Shown: positions 8,534 to 16,511, counted from the stretch's first letter. The stretch: DNA of 30,464 bases from Scatosoma sp045660265 (GCA_045660265.1 JAZRDM010000042.1:1-30464), one strand, 5' to 3'. Translations and numbers: made by a program. Notes: a model not told the origin generated them from the sequence alone.

Positions 8534-9354
8534 GTTGGGCGTAAGCGAATGTATACATTGCCTGCCTGCATATTCACTTTGTGTATTTTCGACATTTGAG
8601 AAAGGGTAACGGCTTGGTAGCCTTCTGCTTTCAAGGCGGGTAAAAGTGCTTTTAACGCGGACACGGTAGGGGTGTAGCCGTCGTGCATTAGAACAATTGC
8701 GCCATTAAACTTATTAGAGAGAACACAGCTGATAATTTCGTTTTCGTCAATGCCCGTCCAGTCGAGTGTGTCAATTGTCCAGCTGATAATAGGGGCTTGA
8801 ACGGCTTGTTTTACAGTGTCGTTGATTAGGCCAAACGGTGCACGGAAAAGATGGCGCGTTCGGTTGTCGATGCTATGCAAAATATTGTCTACAGTGTCTA
8901 TTTCTCGCTGAATTTCTAAGAGTGAAAGCTTGGTTAAATCTGCATGTGTTGCGGTGTGGTTACCAAGCTCGAAGCCCATTGCTTGTGCGGTTTGTAGCAG
9001 AGGGCGTTGTGTGGGGGTGATTCTGCTCGCGTTGCAAAATATCGTTGCGTAGGCGGGAGTATCTGGGTTTTGTTGGTTGTAAGAGGTGAATACGGAAAGG
9101 ATATTTTCTAATGTTTTTCCAGGGGCGTCGTCGAAGGTTAAGGCGATAAGTTTTTTGTTTTCGGATACGGACGGGGCTGGTGATTCGCTGGGGTCAAAAA
9201 TCGGTATTGTAGAGGTGATAGGTGGTTGGCTGGGATAGATGGAGATTCTTTTTGATTGGGAAGGGGGGAGTTTGCTGGAGCTTTGGCAAGAGCAAAGAGG
9301 AAGAAGACAGGTGGCTAGCAATATGGAAAGAACTTTTTGAAGGAGAAAACGCAT
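8524..9354 (-). CDS. Polysaccharide deacetylase lipoprotein (NodB domain)
   Basis: 276-aa exported carbohydrate esterase 4 family enzyme. A signal peptide (MRFLLQKVLSILLATCLLPL) ends in the lipobox LCSC with Cys23, followed by a Ser/Pro-rich linker to about residue 66. NodB motifs are complete: TFDDAPG (Asp75, Asp76), HTATH (His133, His137), RAPFG (Arg171-Gly175), TIDTLDW and VLMHDG (His224). The family removes acetyl groups from peptidoglycan GlcNAc/MurNAc or other N-acetyl glycans; cell-wall modification is the likely role but the substrate is not readable. The usual DDGP is DDAP here. I chose ATG 9354 because it gives a clean lipoprotein signal; a TTG at 9381 would add nine residues. Neither start has a good ribosome binding site. 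It is transcribed convergently to lysC. Confidence 0.9.
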   Translation of the reverse strand: MRFLLQKVLSILLATCLLPLCSCQSSSKLPPSQSKRISIYPSQPPITSTIPIFDPSESPAPSVSENKKLIALTFDDAPGKTLENILSVFTSYNQQNPDTPAYATIFCNASRITPTQRPLLQTAQAMGFELGNHTATHADLTKLSLLEIQREIDTVDNILHSIDNRTRHLFRAPFGLINDTVKQAVQAPIISWTIDTLDWTGIDENEIISCVLSNKFNGAIVLMHDGYTPTVSALKALLPALKAEGYQAVTLSQMSKIHKVNMQAGNVYIRLRPTKK

Positions 9355-9462
9355 ATTACAAATATTTGCAAAAATAAACAAAATATGCGGGGCAGGGGTG
9401 CGTTGAAAGCTTAAAAATATATAATTATGATAATTCTTTTGGAAAGAAAATATGAAAAGACC

Positions 9463-9491
9463 TTGACAAAAAAAAGGAGTGATGATATAAT
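9463..9491 (+). promoter_or_regulatory. Consensus sigma-A promoter for the APH-type kinase
   Basis: TTGACA at 9463-9468, a 17-nt spacer, and TATAAT at 9486-9491 with TG at 9483-9484. All twelve consensus bases and the extended -10 are present, so high basal transcription is expected. The leader to the ATG at 9585 is about 85 nt, with no recognised riboswitch. Confidence 0.9.
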
Positions 9492-9584
9492 GATAACGTT
9501 GTATAGAAACATATTAAAGAAAGAGCACGCATATTCTTTAAAAGCAAACAGGTTGTTTGTGAATATATTATAAGGGGTGCGGGA

Positions 9585-10691
9585 ATGAATCCCATTGAAA
9601 CAGAAATTAAAGCGGTTTGCGAACGTTTTTTAATTGCAGGCGAATATCGGTTTTTTGAGACGATACATAGCGGACATATCAATATGACTTATCGGGTTTA
9701 TTTTTTTAGACACGGTGAGTTGAAGGATTACATTTTGCAAAAAGTGAATACTTTTGTATTCCGTGATCCTATCGGTGTGATGGAAAATATTTCGTCGGTT
9801 ACCGAATATATCCGTAGCAAAATTAAAGCGACGGGCGTAAGCGCGAAACGCAGTGTTTTGCATTATCAGAAAACGGCGGAAGGGGAGTACTATACCATTA
9901 CGGAAGACGGTTCTTTTTGGCGATGTTGCCGATATATTAACGGTTCGGTTTCCTTTTTGACGCCGCCTAATTTAAAAGTGATTGAGGAATCGGGTAAGGC
10001 GTTTGGGAACTTTCAAAATTATTTGGCAGACTATCCCGTAGAAAAGCTGAATATTGTAATTCCGCACTTCCATAATACGATCAATCGTTATAAATTGTTT
10101 CGTGAAGCCATTGAGGAAAATGGCGCGGGCAGAAAGCAAGAGGTTTTAGAGGAAATCGACGGGTATTTTGCCTTGGAAGAAATTGCGACAAGATTGTATC
10201 GTTTGCAATTAGAAGGTGTATTGCCTTTGCGTGTAACGCACAACGATACGAAATGCAGTAACGTGTTATTTGATGAAAAGACGCATGAACAGCTTTCCGC
10301 TATCGATTTGGATACGGTTATGCCTGGATTGATTGCTTTTGATTTTGGCGACGCAATACGTATTTCCGCTTCCACGGGCGAAGAAGATGAAAAGGATTTG
10401 GAAAAGGTTCACGTGGATTTGGAAAAGTATGAAGCGTTTACGCGTGGGTTTATCGGTAAGGTAGCTTCTATGTTGACGGATGCGGAAAAGCAAAACATGG
10501 CGCTTGGTGCGGTGGCAATGACGGTTGAGTGCGGTATGAGATTCTTAACCGATTACTTGAATGGCGACGTGTATTTTAAAATTCATTATCCTCAGCAAAA
10601 TCTTGACCGTGCGCGTTGTCATTTGGTTTTGGCAAGGGATATGGTGAAACATCTTGAAGAGATGCAAGAAATTGTAAATAAATATTGTTGA
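9585..10691 (+). CDS. APH-family sugar kinase, N-acetylhexosamine 1-kinase-like
   Basis: 368-aa kinase of the aminoglycoside phosphotransferase/choline kinase fold. The catalytic loop HNDTKCSNVLFD (residues 219-230) holds the Asp221 base and metal ligand Asn226; the DFG-equivalent is AIDLDTVMPGL (about 239-249), followed by AFDFGDAIRI. The pair HNDTK..NVLFD and IDLDT.MPGL..DFGDAIR is characteristic of the NahK branch, which phosphorylates GlcNAc/GalNAc at C1, rather than of true aminoglycoside resistance enzymes. The length also matches NahK (about 360). Older databases label such proteins mucin-desulfating enzymes. No lacto-N-biose pathway genes are nearby, so the substrate is inferred only from motif likeness. 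Ribosome binding site AAGGGG is at 9572-9577. It is a single-gene unit with a consensus promoter and its own terminator. Confidence 0.8.
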   Translation: MNPIETEIKAVCERFLIAGEYRFFETIHSGHINMTYRVYFFRHGELKDYILQKVNTFVFRDPIGVMENISSVTEYIRSKIKATGVSAKRSVLHYQKTAEGEYYTITEDGSFWRCCRYINGSVSFLTPPNLKVIEESGKAFGNFQNYLADYPVEKLNIVIPHFHNTINRYKLFREAIEENGAGRKQEVLEEIDGYFALEEIATRLYRLQLEGVLPLRVTHNDTKCSNVLFDEKTHEQLSAIDLDTVMPGLIAFDFGDAIRISASTGEEDEKDLEKVHVDLEKYEAFTRGFIGKVASMLTDAEKQNMALGAVAMTVECGMRFLTDYLNGDVYFKIHYPQQNLDRARCHLVLARDMVKHLEEMQEIVNKYC

Positions 10692-10695
10692 TGGC

Positions 10696-10727
10696 AAAAG
10701 CCCCGTCTTAATTGACGGGGCTTTTTT
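10696..10727 (+). terminator. Intrinsic terminator of the sugar kinase gene
   Basis: A 12-bp stem, AAAAGCCCCGTC and GACGGGGCTTTT, around the loop TTAATT, followed by a T run. The A run on the left side lets it also serve the small minus-strand gene that ends at 10730. Confidence 0.93.
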
Positions 10728-10729
10728 GA

Positions 10730-10834
10730 TTATTCTCGATAGTTTAGACGGTTGATTTGCAATAACGCCATTAGGACAATTCCTAAACTCCCTCCGCTCA
10801 TCAAACCGATAATAAGACCTAAAAAGAACATCAT
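10730..10834 (-). CDS. 34-aa DUF3789-like membrane peptide
   Basis: A very short gene on the minus strand with AGGAGG at 10838-10843. Two adjacent ATG codons can start it (10834 and 10831); the second has the better 6-nt spacing. The peptide is one glycine-rich hydrophobic helix (MFFLGLIIGLMSGGSLGIVL), then ALLQINRLNYRE. The layout of a Gly-rich helix followed by a short polar tail resembles the DUF3789 group of tiny Firmicute membrane proteins, which have no known function. A longer in-frame version from 10966 would start far upstream without a ribosome binding site and is less likely. It converges with the sugar kinase gene and shares its terminator. Confidence 0.6.
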   Translation of the reverse strand: MMFFLGLIIGLMSGGSLGIVLMALLQINRLNYRE

Positions 10835-10965
10835 TTTCCTCCTAAAAGTTATTTGTTTATGAGTATTGCCTTTATTTTTTAATTTATACCTTGTGTATGA
10901 TAGTATATGAAAAATAGTGCACATTGTTGTTAGGGTTTGGATATAATAAAGAAGGGGGATGTGCA

Positions 10966-11634
10966 ATGCGTGTTTGTTTTATTTGCAATTATACGGTGGG
11001 TGAGTTTTTTAATATTGCGCAAAGACGGAATGCGGACTTGTATCTATTTGGATTTTGTGGGGTTCAAGAAGTGAGTTACGAGAAGGAATTGAAGGGCGAA
11101 ACGCAATATTTTGAAAGTGCTGCGAGGCTTTCTAAGGATCAAAATGCCGTTGTGGTTGTAGGGTGTTTGACGGATGCGAAAGGAATAAAACGAAAATCTG
11201 CTGTCGTTGCTGAAAATGGACGAATTTTAGGGGTTTCGGATATGATGAACGTTATCGAGGAAGAGGTGAATTGCGGGGCGGAGCTGAAAATGTTTCATAC
11301 GGCTATTGGTAAAATGGGCGTAGTTGTGGCGGACGATTTGCTTTTTTTTGAGACGGTGCAAGCGTTATGTCTTTGTGGAAGCGATTTTATTGTTTGTCCG
11401 TATGATGAGCCGGTGGATAGTTTACAAAGCGTGATGGCTCGCGCGTATGCTTTTGCGTGCGGTGTGCCCATTTTGTTTTGCGGGAGCGGGTGTTCCTTTT
11501 TGGCGAATCCGCAAGGGCAGTTAGAGTTTGTCAGCGCTGGATCTCCTTTCTATTTTGATTATTACATTAGAAAGGAATATCGTTTGCATACCACGCGCAA
11601 AAGGGGCTTTCGTAAACCTGTTTTGCAATTATAA
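10966..11634 (+). CDS. Nitrilase-superfamily-like protein, catalytic residues apparently lost
   Basis: 222-aa protein with the order of carbon-nitrogen hydrolase blocks. They include AVVAENGRILGV (usually ..VID.DG.ILG..RK..L), MGVVVADDLLFFETVQALCLCGSDFIVCPYDEP (usually G..ICYD..FPE..R.LA..GAD.I..P), and MARAYAFACGVPILFCG (usually ..RA.EN...V...N). The triad Glu-Lys-Cys is not seen. The block that normally carries the Glu reads LYLFGFCGVQE, the Lys block reads GVSDMMNV, and the nucleophile position reads VADD, with Ala in place of Cys. The protein is also shorter than the roughly 260-300 aa of active members. Ribosome binding site AAGGGGG at 10952-10958 supports ATG 10966. A -10-like TATAAT is at 10942-10947 but no convincing -35. 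Fold assignment is moderate; function is unknown. Confidence 0.6.
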   Translation: MRVCFICNYTVGEFFNIAQRRNADLYLFGFCGVQEVSYEKELKGETQYFESAARLSKDQNAVVVVGCLTDAKGIKRKSAVVAENGRILGVSDMMNVIEEEVNCGAELKMFHTAIGKMGVVVADDLLFFETVQALCLCGSDFIVCPYDEPVDSLQSVMARAYAFACGVPILFCGSGCSFLANPQGQLEFVSAGSPFYFDYYIRKEYRLHTTRKRGFRKPVLQL

Positions 11635-11664
11635 AAAGCAGAATCAAATGATTCTGCTTTTTGC
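11633..11664 (+). terminator. Intrinsic terminator
   Basis: Stem AAAAAGCAGAATC with GATTCTGCTTTTT around the loop AAAT, directly after the stop codon at 11634. The A and T flanks make it symmetrical, so it can also end the smpB transcript arriving on the other strand. Confidence 0.88.
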
Positions 11665-11693
11665 GTTCATTTCGTACATGGGTAGGTGGTGTA

Positions 11694-12146
11694 TTAAAAA
11701 CCGGCGCGTTTAATTTCGCGGTCTGTGGCGCGTTTGATGTCTCTGTCGGCGATTGTTTGTTTTTTGTCGAAGGTGTGTTTACCGCGGCAAAGCGCAACTT
11801 CCATTTTTACAAGCGAGTCTTTGAAATACATTTTTAAGGGAATTAACGTGTAACCTTGGCGGTGGATTTTGCCTGCAATTTTAGCGATTTCGCCTTTATG
11901 CAAAAGCAATTTTCTGTCCCGTCTAGTGTTTTTTGTGCTGAAGGAATCGGACTTTTCGTACAGTGCAATATGCATATTTCTGACTGTAACGTTATTGCCG
12001 TAGATAGAACAAAAGCTATCGTTCATATTAACGGCGCCTTCTCGCACGGATTTTATCTCGTTGCCTTGCAAAACAATGCCTGCTTCGTATTTTTCTTCGA
12101 TAAAGTATTCGAAAGAAGCAGATTTATTTACTGCAATCGTTTTCAT
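11694..12146 (-). CDS. smpB: SsrA-binding protein SmpB
   Basis: 150-aa partner of tmRNA in trans-translation, which rescues stalled ribosomes. The sequence shows the family blocks YEAGIVLQGNEIKSVREG (residues about 20-37), the RDRKLLLHKGEI block, GYTLIPLKMYF and the basic C-terminal tail ALCRGKHTFDKKQTIADRD followed by IKRA. Length is typical (about 150-160). Start ATG 12146 is chosen because AGGAGT lies 6 nt upstream and the protein then begins in register with the family; longer upstream forms would run into the rnr coding region. It overlaps the rnr 3' end by 23 nt, so translation is probably coupled. The tmRNA gene ssrA, often next to smpB, was not seen between 11635 and 11693. Confidence 0.96.
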   Translation of the reverse strand: MKTIAVNKSASFEYFIEEKYEAGIVLQGNEIKSVREGAVNMNDSFCSIYGNNVTVRNMHIALYEKSDSFSTKNTRRDRKLLLHKGEIAKIAGKIHRQGYTLIPLKMYFKDSLVKMEVALCRGKHTFDKKQTIADRDIKRATDREIKRAGF

Positions 12147-14262
12147 AGTCGACTCCTTTTTTGCGGTTGATTTTTTCGAGTAATTGGAAGTGTGTGCGGC
12201 GGCGTTCGAAATCGACGTCAATCGCTTTTACGCGTACTTCTTCGCCGATACAATAGCTTTGTGTTCTTCCGCGCAGTAAAAAACGTTCGGGGATATATTC
12301 GTATTCGCCGGTAAGCGTTTCAATGGGTATAAAGCCTTCGATTGTGTTGGGTAATTCGGCAAACAAACCAAAAGAGGTTACCCCAGAAATGACGGCGTTA
12401 AATTCTTCATCTAAATGCTCGCTCATATACATAGTCATATACAGTGCGTCGACTTCGCGTTCAGCTTCCGTTGCTTTACGTTCGCAGTCGGAAGACTGTT
12501 TTGCGGCTTCTTCCACGATGGAAGTGTATTTTTCTTGTGCGCTGCCATACTGACCATTGAGGACTTCTTTGATAATGCGGTGAATACAAAGGTCGGGGTA
12601 ACGGCGAATGGGGGAAGTAAAGTGGCAATAGCAAGCGCTTGCTAAACCAAAATGTCCCACGTTTTCGGGGGAATATCTCGCTTTTTGCATGGAGCGCAAC
12701 ATTACCCGATTGAGTACGGGATAGGTGGGTAAATCTTGCGCAGATTTTAATAATTTTTGATAGTCGTAAGGTTTTACGTCGTCGGCATTAAAACGTGCGG
12801 TCAGCCCAAGGTTTTGTGCAAAGGCGCGGAATTGCGCCGCTTTTTCTTCGTTGGGCTTTTCGTGGATTCGATAGACGAAAGGCATTTCGATAGATTGCAT
12901 ATATTCAGCAACCGTTTCGTTTGCAAGAACCATAAACGCTTCGATAATTTGGTGTGAGAAAGCACGTTCGTAATCGGGAATGATAATCTCGTTGTTAATA
13001 AGCATAATTTTGGCTTCTTTAACGTCGAGGGTAATGCTCCCTTTTTTATTGCGCATAGTTTGTAAAATTTTCGTTAAATCCGCAAACAACCCTACCATGT
13101 CTTTAACGAGCGCGTATTTTTTACAAGTTTCCGCGTCGTTATCGAGTATTTTTGTAACCTCGTTATACGTCATACGATAGGTGGAGCGGATAACGCTTTC
13201 GACAATTTCGCTATCCTTTACAACACCTTTTTTGTCGATACGCATGATACATGAAAGGGTAAGTCTGTCGACGCCTTCGTTTAATGAACAAATGCCGTTG
13301 GAAAGAGCTTTGGGGAGCATTGGTAAAACGCGGTCGGGAAAATAGACGCTGGTGCCGCGGGTAAAGGCTTCTTTGTCTAATACGGAACGAGCATCTACGT
13401 AATGTGAAACGTCTGCAATATGCACGCCTAATAAATAGTCGTCTCCAACCATTTCCAGCGAAATAGCGTCGTCGATATCGCGTGTATCTTCGCCGTCAAT
13501 CGTAACGATAAGTTTATCGCGGAAATCTTTTCTGCCGAGAATATCCTTTTCTGTAATCCCTTTATTTTCTTGCTTTTCAGCTGTTTTTATAACGTTTTCG
13601 GGAAATTCTTCCCTCAATGCGAAGGAGCGGATGATAGAAAGCTCTTCTGCGAAAAAGTCGTCTTCTGCGCCAAGCACTTCTTCAATAATGCCGCCAGGGG
13701 CTTTGTGGGGGGGATAGTCTGTGATTTTTGCAACGGCTTTTACGCCGCTTTTGATGTTAAAGCAAGCGTGCAAAGGAATGTAAATTTCGGAAAAATACCG
13801 TTTATCGTCGGGGAGTAGATAGCCGGCTTTGCGGTCTTTTCGGAAGGTGCCTACAATTTTTTCGTAGCCGCGTTGAATGATTTGCAGGACGCGGGCTTCA
13901 TCTTCGCTTCTGCCGTAAATTTGCTCGGCTAATACCGTATCGCCGTGCATTGCGCCGTTTAGATTTTTGTGCGGGATAAAGAAGTCGCTTTCGTGGCGTT
14001 CTTTATTGCTAGGGGTGAGGAAGGCGAAGCCACGCTCGTGCCCCGTAAGCGTACCATAGATGAGTCCTAATTGTTCGGCGGTGCCATATCTGCCCAACTC
14101 GTTTTGGAAAATTTTTCCTTCCTCTTGTAAACAACGTAAAAGATGGGTAAGGCTCTTTTTTTCTTTAACGGATATATTTAAGAATTTACTAATTTCATTA
14201 ACGTTTTTTCCTGCGAGCGTACCGTCGAGGAAATAGTTGTATAAAGTTTGTTTTGCGTTCAT
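12124..14262 (-). CDS. rnr: Ribonuclease R
   Basis: 712-aa 3'-to-5' hydrolytic exoribonuclease of the RNB family that degrades structured RNA and works with tmRNA/SmpB in RNA quality control. A winged-helix-like N-terminus (about 1-65) is followed by cold-shock/OB domains starting near YGTLTGHERGFAFL. The RNB catalytic domain starts near residue 245 and contains the metal-binding aspartates in DGEDTRDIDDA (256-266). A C-terminal S1 domain (about 625-705) includes VISGVTSFGLFAEL. Start ATG 14262 is selected for AAGGAG at the right distance; an upstream form to 14307 adds a leader without family likeness. It lies between secG and smpB, the common Firmicute order. The secG terminator precedes it, so it probably has its own weak promoter at about 14280-14307. 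Confidence 0.96.
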   Translation of the reverse strand: MNAKQTLYNYFLDGTLAGKNVNEISKFLNISVKEKKSLTHLLRCLQEEGKIFQNELGRYGTAEQLGLIYGTLTGHERGFAFLTPSNKERHESDFFIPHKNLNGAMHGDTVLAEQIYGRSEDEARVLQIIQRGYEKIVGTFRKDRKAGYLLPDDKRYFSEIYIPLHACFNIKSGVKAVAKITDYPPHKAPGGIIEEVLGAEDDFFAEELSIIRSFALREEFPENVIKTAEKQENKGITEKDILGRKDFRDKLIVTIDGEDTRDIDDAISLEMVGDDYLLGVHIADVSHYVDARSVLDKEAFTRGTSVYFPDRVLPMLPKALSNGICSLNEGVDRLTLSCIMRIDKKGVVKDSEIVESVIRSTYRMTYNEVTKILDNDAETCKKYALVKDMVGLFADLTKILQTMRNKKGSITLDVKEAKIMLINNEIIIPDYERAFSHQIIEAFMVLANETVAEYMQSIEMPFVYRIHEKPNEEKAAQFRAFAQNLGLTARFNADDVKPYDYQKLLKSAQDLPTYPVLNRVMLRSMQKARYSPENVGHFGLASACYCHFTSPIRRYPDLCIHRIIKEVLNGQYGSAQEKYTSIVEEAAKQSSDCERKATEAEREVDALYMTMYMSEHLDEEFNAVISGVTSFGLFAELPNTIEGFIPIETLTGEYEYIPERFLLRGRTQSYCIGEEVRVKAIDVDFERRRTHFQLLEKINRKKGVDYENDCSK

Positions 14263-14313
14263 ACGTATCTCCTTATAGTATAGTATGCTCAAGGGTGTGA
14301 AAAACAATAAAAA

Positions 14314-14338
14314 AAGCGGCTTTTATCGAAAGCCGCTT
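14314..14338 (-). terminator. Intrinsic terminator of secG
   Basis: A 10-bp stem, AAGCGGCTTT / AAAGCCGCTT, around the loop TATCG. The A-rich plus-strand sequence on its left becomes the U tract on the minus strand, so it ends secG transcription. Confidence 0.85.
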
Positions 14339-14352
14339 CTCTTGTGCTGAAA

Positions 14353-14661
14353 TTACCAAAGGGTAGGAAGTTGCAAAATGTAGAAGATGATGGAGAAGAT
14401 GATTAAAACGATTAAAGCATAAATCGTCCATTTCTTCATTCTTTCTTCAATCGATTTCCCTTTGTTCTTACCGAAGAAGGTTTCGCTAGAACCGCCAAGA
14501 GCATCAATACCCGTGGAGTTGCTAGGTTGCAATAAAACAAGAATAATTGCGGCAAGCGCTGCAACACCCATTAAGATGATCATTGCAACACTTAAAATCA
14601 TATACAAATTGTAAGATGCGTCGCTTTGGGTAGGCGCTAATAAATTAACCAAATATAACAT
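14353..14661 (-). CDS. secG: Preprotein translocase subunit SecG
   Basis: 102-aa inner component of the SecYEG channel. Two membrane helices are present: one at about residues 21-43 (SVAMIILMGVAALAAIILVLLQ) and one at about 78-97 (WTIYALIVLIIFSIIFYIL). Between them is the conserved loop LQPSNSTGIDALGGSSETFFGKNKGKS, which holds the family's Gly/Ser pattern and FFG. An extra roughly 18-residue N-terminal stretch with its own hydrophobic start is slightly longer than the 75-80 aa norm. It is the first gene of the secG-rnr-smpB group and has a good promoter. Confidence 0.93.
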   Translation of the reverse strand: MLYLVNLLAPTQSDASYNLYMILSVAMIILMGVAALAAIILVLLQPSNSTGIDALGGSSETFFGKNKGKSIEERMKKWTIYALIVLIIFSIIFYILQLPTLW

Positions 14662-14726
14662 AGTCGTTCAATCCTTTTTGTGTTTTGTGTAAACGGAAAT
14701 CCGTTTTTTCTTTTGAATACTAAAAA

Positions 14727-14755
14727 ATTATACCATACTATCGTAAATATCGCAA
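14727..14755 (-). promoter_or_regulatory. sigma-A promoter for secG
   Basis: On the minus strand TTGCGA (14750-14755) is followed by 17 nt and then TATAAT (14727-14732), with a TG extension just upstream. It lies 66 nt from the secG start. Confidence 0.8.
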
Positions 14756-14800
14756 CTATTTTTGAGAGTGTTTCTCAAAAAAAATATAAAATATTAAGCA

Positions 14801-14826
14801 CTTACCTGCTTTTAAGGGCAGGTAAG
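14801..14826 (-). terminator. Probable terminator of the pgk-tpiA-gpmI operon
   Basis: A 9-bp stem, CTTACCTGC and GCAGGTAAG, about 10 nt after the gpmI stop. On the minus strand it is followed by T-rich sequence including a run of eight T (14779-14786). The U tract begins a few bases from the stem, so efficiency may be moderate. Confidence 0.6.
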
Positions 14827-14834
14827 CGGTTTGA

Positions 14835-16418
14835 TTATTTTACGATAAGCGTTTTGCCCGTCATTTCTGCGGGTTGGTTTAATTTCATTACGTCTAAAAG
14901 GGTGGGGGCTAAGTCTGCCAACACACCGTCGTTGCGTAAGGTAACGTTTTTGTATTCTTCAGATACTAGAATAACGGGTACGGGGTTGGTTGTGTGTTGC
15001 GTGAACGCCATTTGGCCGTCTTCTGCAATCATTTGGTCTGCGTTGCCGTGGTCTGCCGTAACAAGTGCGCTGCCGCCCATAGCAAGAATTTTGTCCGTAA
15101 CCTTTTTCACGCATTCGTCAACCGTATGCACGGCTTTTACTGCCGCGTCCATAACGCCTGTATGACCAACCATGTCGCAGTTTGCGTAGTTGAGAATGAT
15201 AACGTCGTATTCGCCTTTGTCTAATTCTTCAAGAACCTTTTCAGTAACGGGGTACGCGCTCATTTCAGGTTGCAAATCGTAGGTTGCTACCTTCGGGGAA
15301 GGGATTACGATACGCGTTTCGCCTTCAACAGCTGCTTCAAGCTTTGCATTAAAAAAGAAGGTTACGTGTGCGTATTTTTCCGTTTCTGCAATATGCAATT
15401 GTTTTTTGCCTAATGCGGAAAGGTATTGGGGAAGGGTGTTTGTGATTTCGTCGGGCGGGAATGCTACGCCTACGTTTTCAAAGGAAGAATCGTAAACGGC
15501 AAAGCCAACGTAGGTGGGAGCAAGGAAGCCTGTTTTTCTTTCGAAGCCAAGCGTTGCACCTGTTTTTGCGTCAACGAAGGGGAAGGCTGCTTGCGAGAAC
15601 ATTCTCGAAACTTGTCTTGCTCTGTCCGGACGGAAGTTGAAGCAGATGATGCTATCGTTCTTTTCAATTAAAGCGATAGGTTTGCCGTTTTCCGTGAGGT
15701 TGGTGGGAAGAATGAATTCATCCGTAACGCCATTTGCGTAGGAAGCTTTAGCAGCGTCTTCTGCGCTGCCTTCAAAAGCGACGCCGTTGCCGAGCGTAAG
15801 CATATCGTAAGCTTTTTCTTCTCTGTCCCAGTTGTTGTCTCTGTCCATTGCATAGTATCTACCCGTAACGGACGCGATTTTACCGAAGTGAAGCTCGTTC
15901 ATTTTGTCTTGAAGTTGTTTTAAGAAGTCTGCGCCGGAAGTGGGGGCAACGTCTCTGCCGTCGGTGAAGGCATGCACGTATACATTATCTAAGCCTTGCT
16001 TTTGCGCCATTTCGATAAGCGCGTAAAGGTGTTCGGTGTGGCTGTGTACGCCGCCCGTTGATACAAGACCGAATAAGTGTAATTTTTTACCGCTTTCTTT
16101 TGCTGCATTCATAGCGCAGAGAAGTTGTGCGTTGTTGAAGAATTCGCCGTTGCGAATGTCTTTGGTGATTTTCGTTAAGTCTTGGTAAACGATTCTGCCT
16201 GCGCCGATATTAAGGTGGCCAACTTCGCTGTTGCCCATTTGACCGTCGGGTAAACCAACGGACATACCGCTTGCGCCAAGTTGCGCGGAAGGGTACGTTT
16301 TGATAAGCTCGTTGACGTAATGGCTACCGTCGGTGTGGATTGCGTTACCAAAGTCGCTTTCGTTGATACCGTAGCCGTCCATAATAATAATCGCGAAGGG
16401 TTTTTTCATAGTTGCCAT
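14835..16418 (-). CDS. gpmI: 2,3-bisphosphoglycerate-independent phosphoglycerate mutase
   Basis: 527-aa manganese enzyme that interconverts 3- and 2-phosphoglycerate. It belongs to the alkaline phosphatase superfamily. The first metal site is MDGYG (residues 13-17), and the phosphorylated serine is Ser64 in GQMGNSEVGHLNIGAGR. Further landmarks: HAFTDGRD, TGRYYAMDRDNNWDR, FNFRPDRARQ, NYANCDMVGHTG and TADHGNADQM, together covering the expected metal ligands. The length is slightly above the usual 505-515. ATG 16418 has AAGGAG at a good distance. It is the third gene after pgk and tpiA, separated from tpiA by about 90 nt containing a long hairpin. gapA and eno are not in this cluster. Confidence 0.97.
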   Translation of the reverse strand: MATMKKPFAIIIMDGYGINESDFGNAIHTDGSHYVNELIKTYPSAQLGASGMSVGLPDGQMGNSEVGHLNIGAGRIVYQDLTKITKDIRNGEFFNNAQLLCAMNAAKESGKKLHLFGLVSTGGVHSHTEHLYALIEMAQKQGLDNVYVHAFTDGRDVAPTSGADFLKQLQDKMNELHFGKIASVTGRYYAMDRDNNWDREEKAYDMLTLGNGVAFEGSAEDAAKASYANGVTDEFILPTNLTENGKPIALIEKNDSIICFNFRPDRARQVSRMFSQAAFPFVDAKTGATLGFERKTGFLAPTYVGFAVYDSSFENVGVAFPPDEITNTLPQYLSALGKKQLHIAETEKYAHVTFFFNAKLEAAVEGETRIVIPSPKVATYDLQPEMSAYPVTEKVLEELDKGEYDVIILNYANCDMVGHTGVMDAAVKAVHTVDECVKKVTDKILAMGGSALVTADHGNADQMIAEDGQMAFTQHTTNPVPVILVSEEYKNVTLRNDGVLADLAPTLLDVMKLNQPAEMTGKTLIVK

Positions 16419-16453
16419 AAGTTCTCCTTTTGATGTTAAAATGTCGTAAAAGA

Positions 16454-16494
16454 GGGGGCAGGTACGAGATGAATATCTCGTTTAGCCTTCCCCC
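16454..16494 (-). promoter_or_regulatory. Long intercistronic hairpin between tpiA and gpmI
   Basis: GGGGG (16454-16458) pairs with CCCCC (16490-16494), and an inner perfect stem ACGAGAT (16464-16470) / ATCTCGT (16475-16481) closes on a 4-nt loop. On the minus strand it is followed by CTCTTTTA, so it could act as a partial terminator, an attenuator or an mRNA processing/stability element that sets gpmI below tpiA. Confidence 0.5.
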
Positions 16495-16511
16495 AAGCTT
16501 TTTAAATCGAA

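Noticed and set aside
9423..9435. AATTAT-G-ATAATT palindrome resembling part of a Fur box
   Set aside because: It is pure A/T in an A/T-rich intergenic region, shorter than a full 7-1-7 site, and neither neighbour is an iron gene.
11635..11693. Possible ssrA (tmRNA) gene next to smpB
   Set aside because: The gap is under 60 nt and holds only a terminator, far too short for a roughly 350-nt tmRNA.
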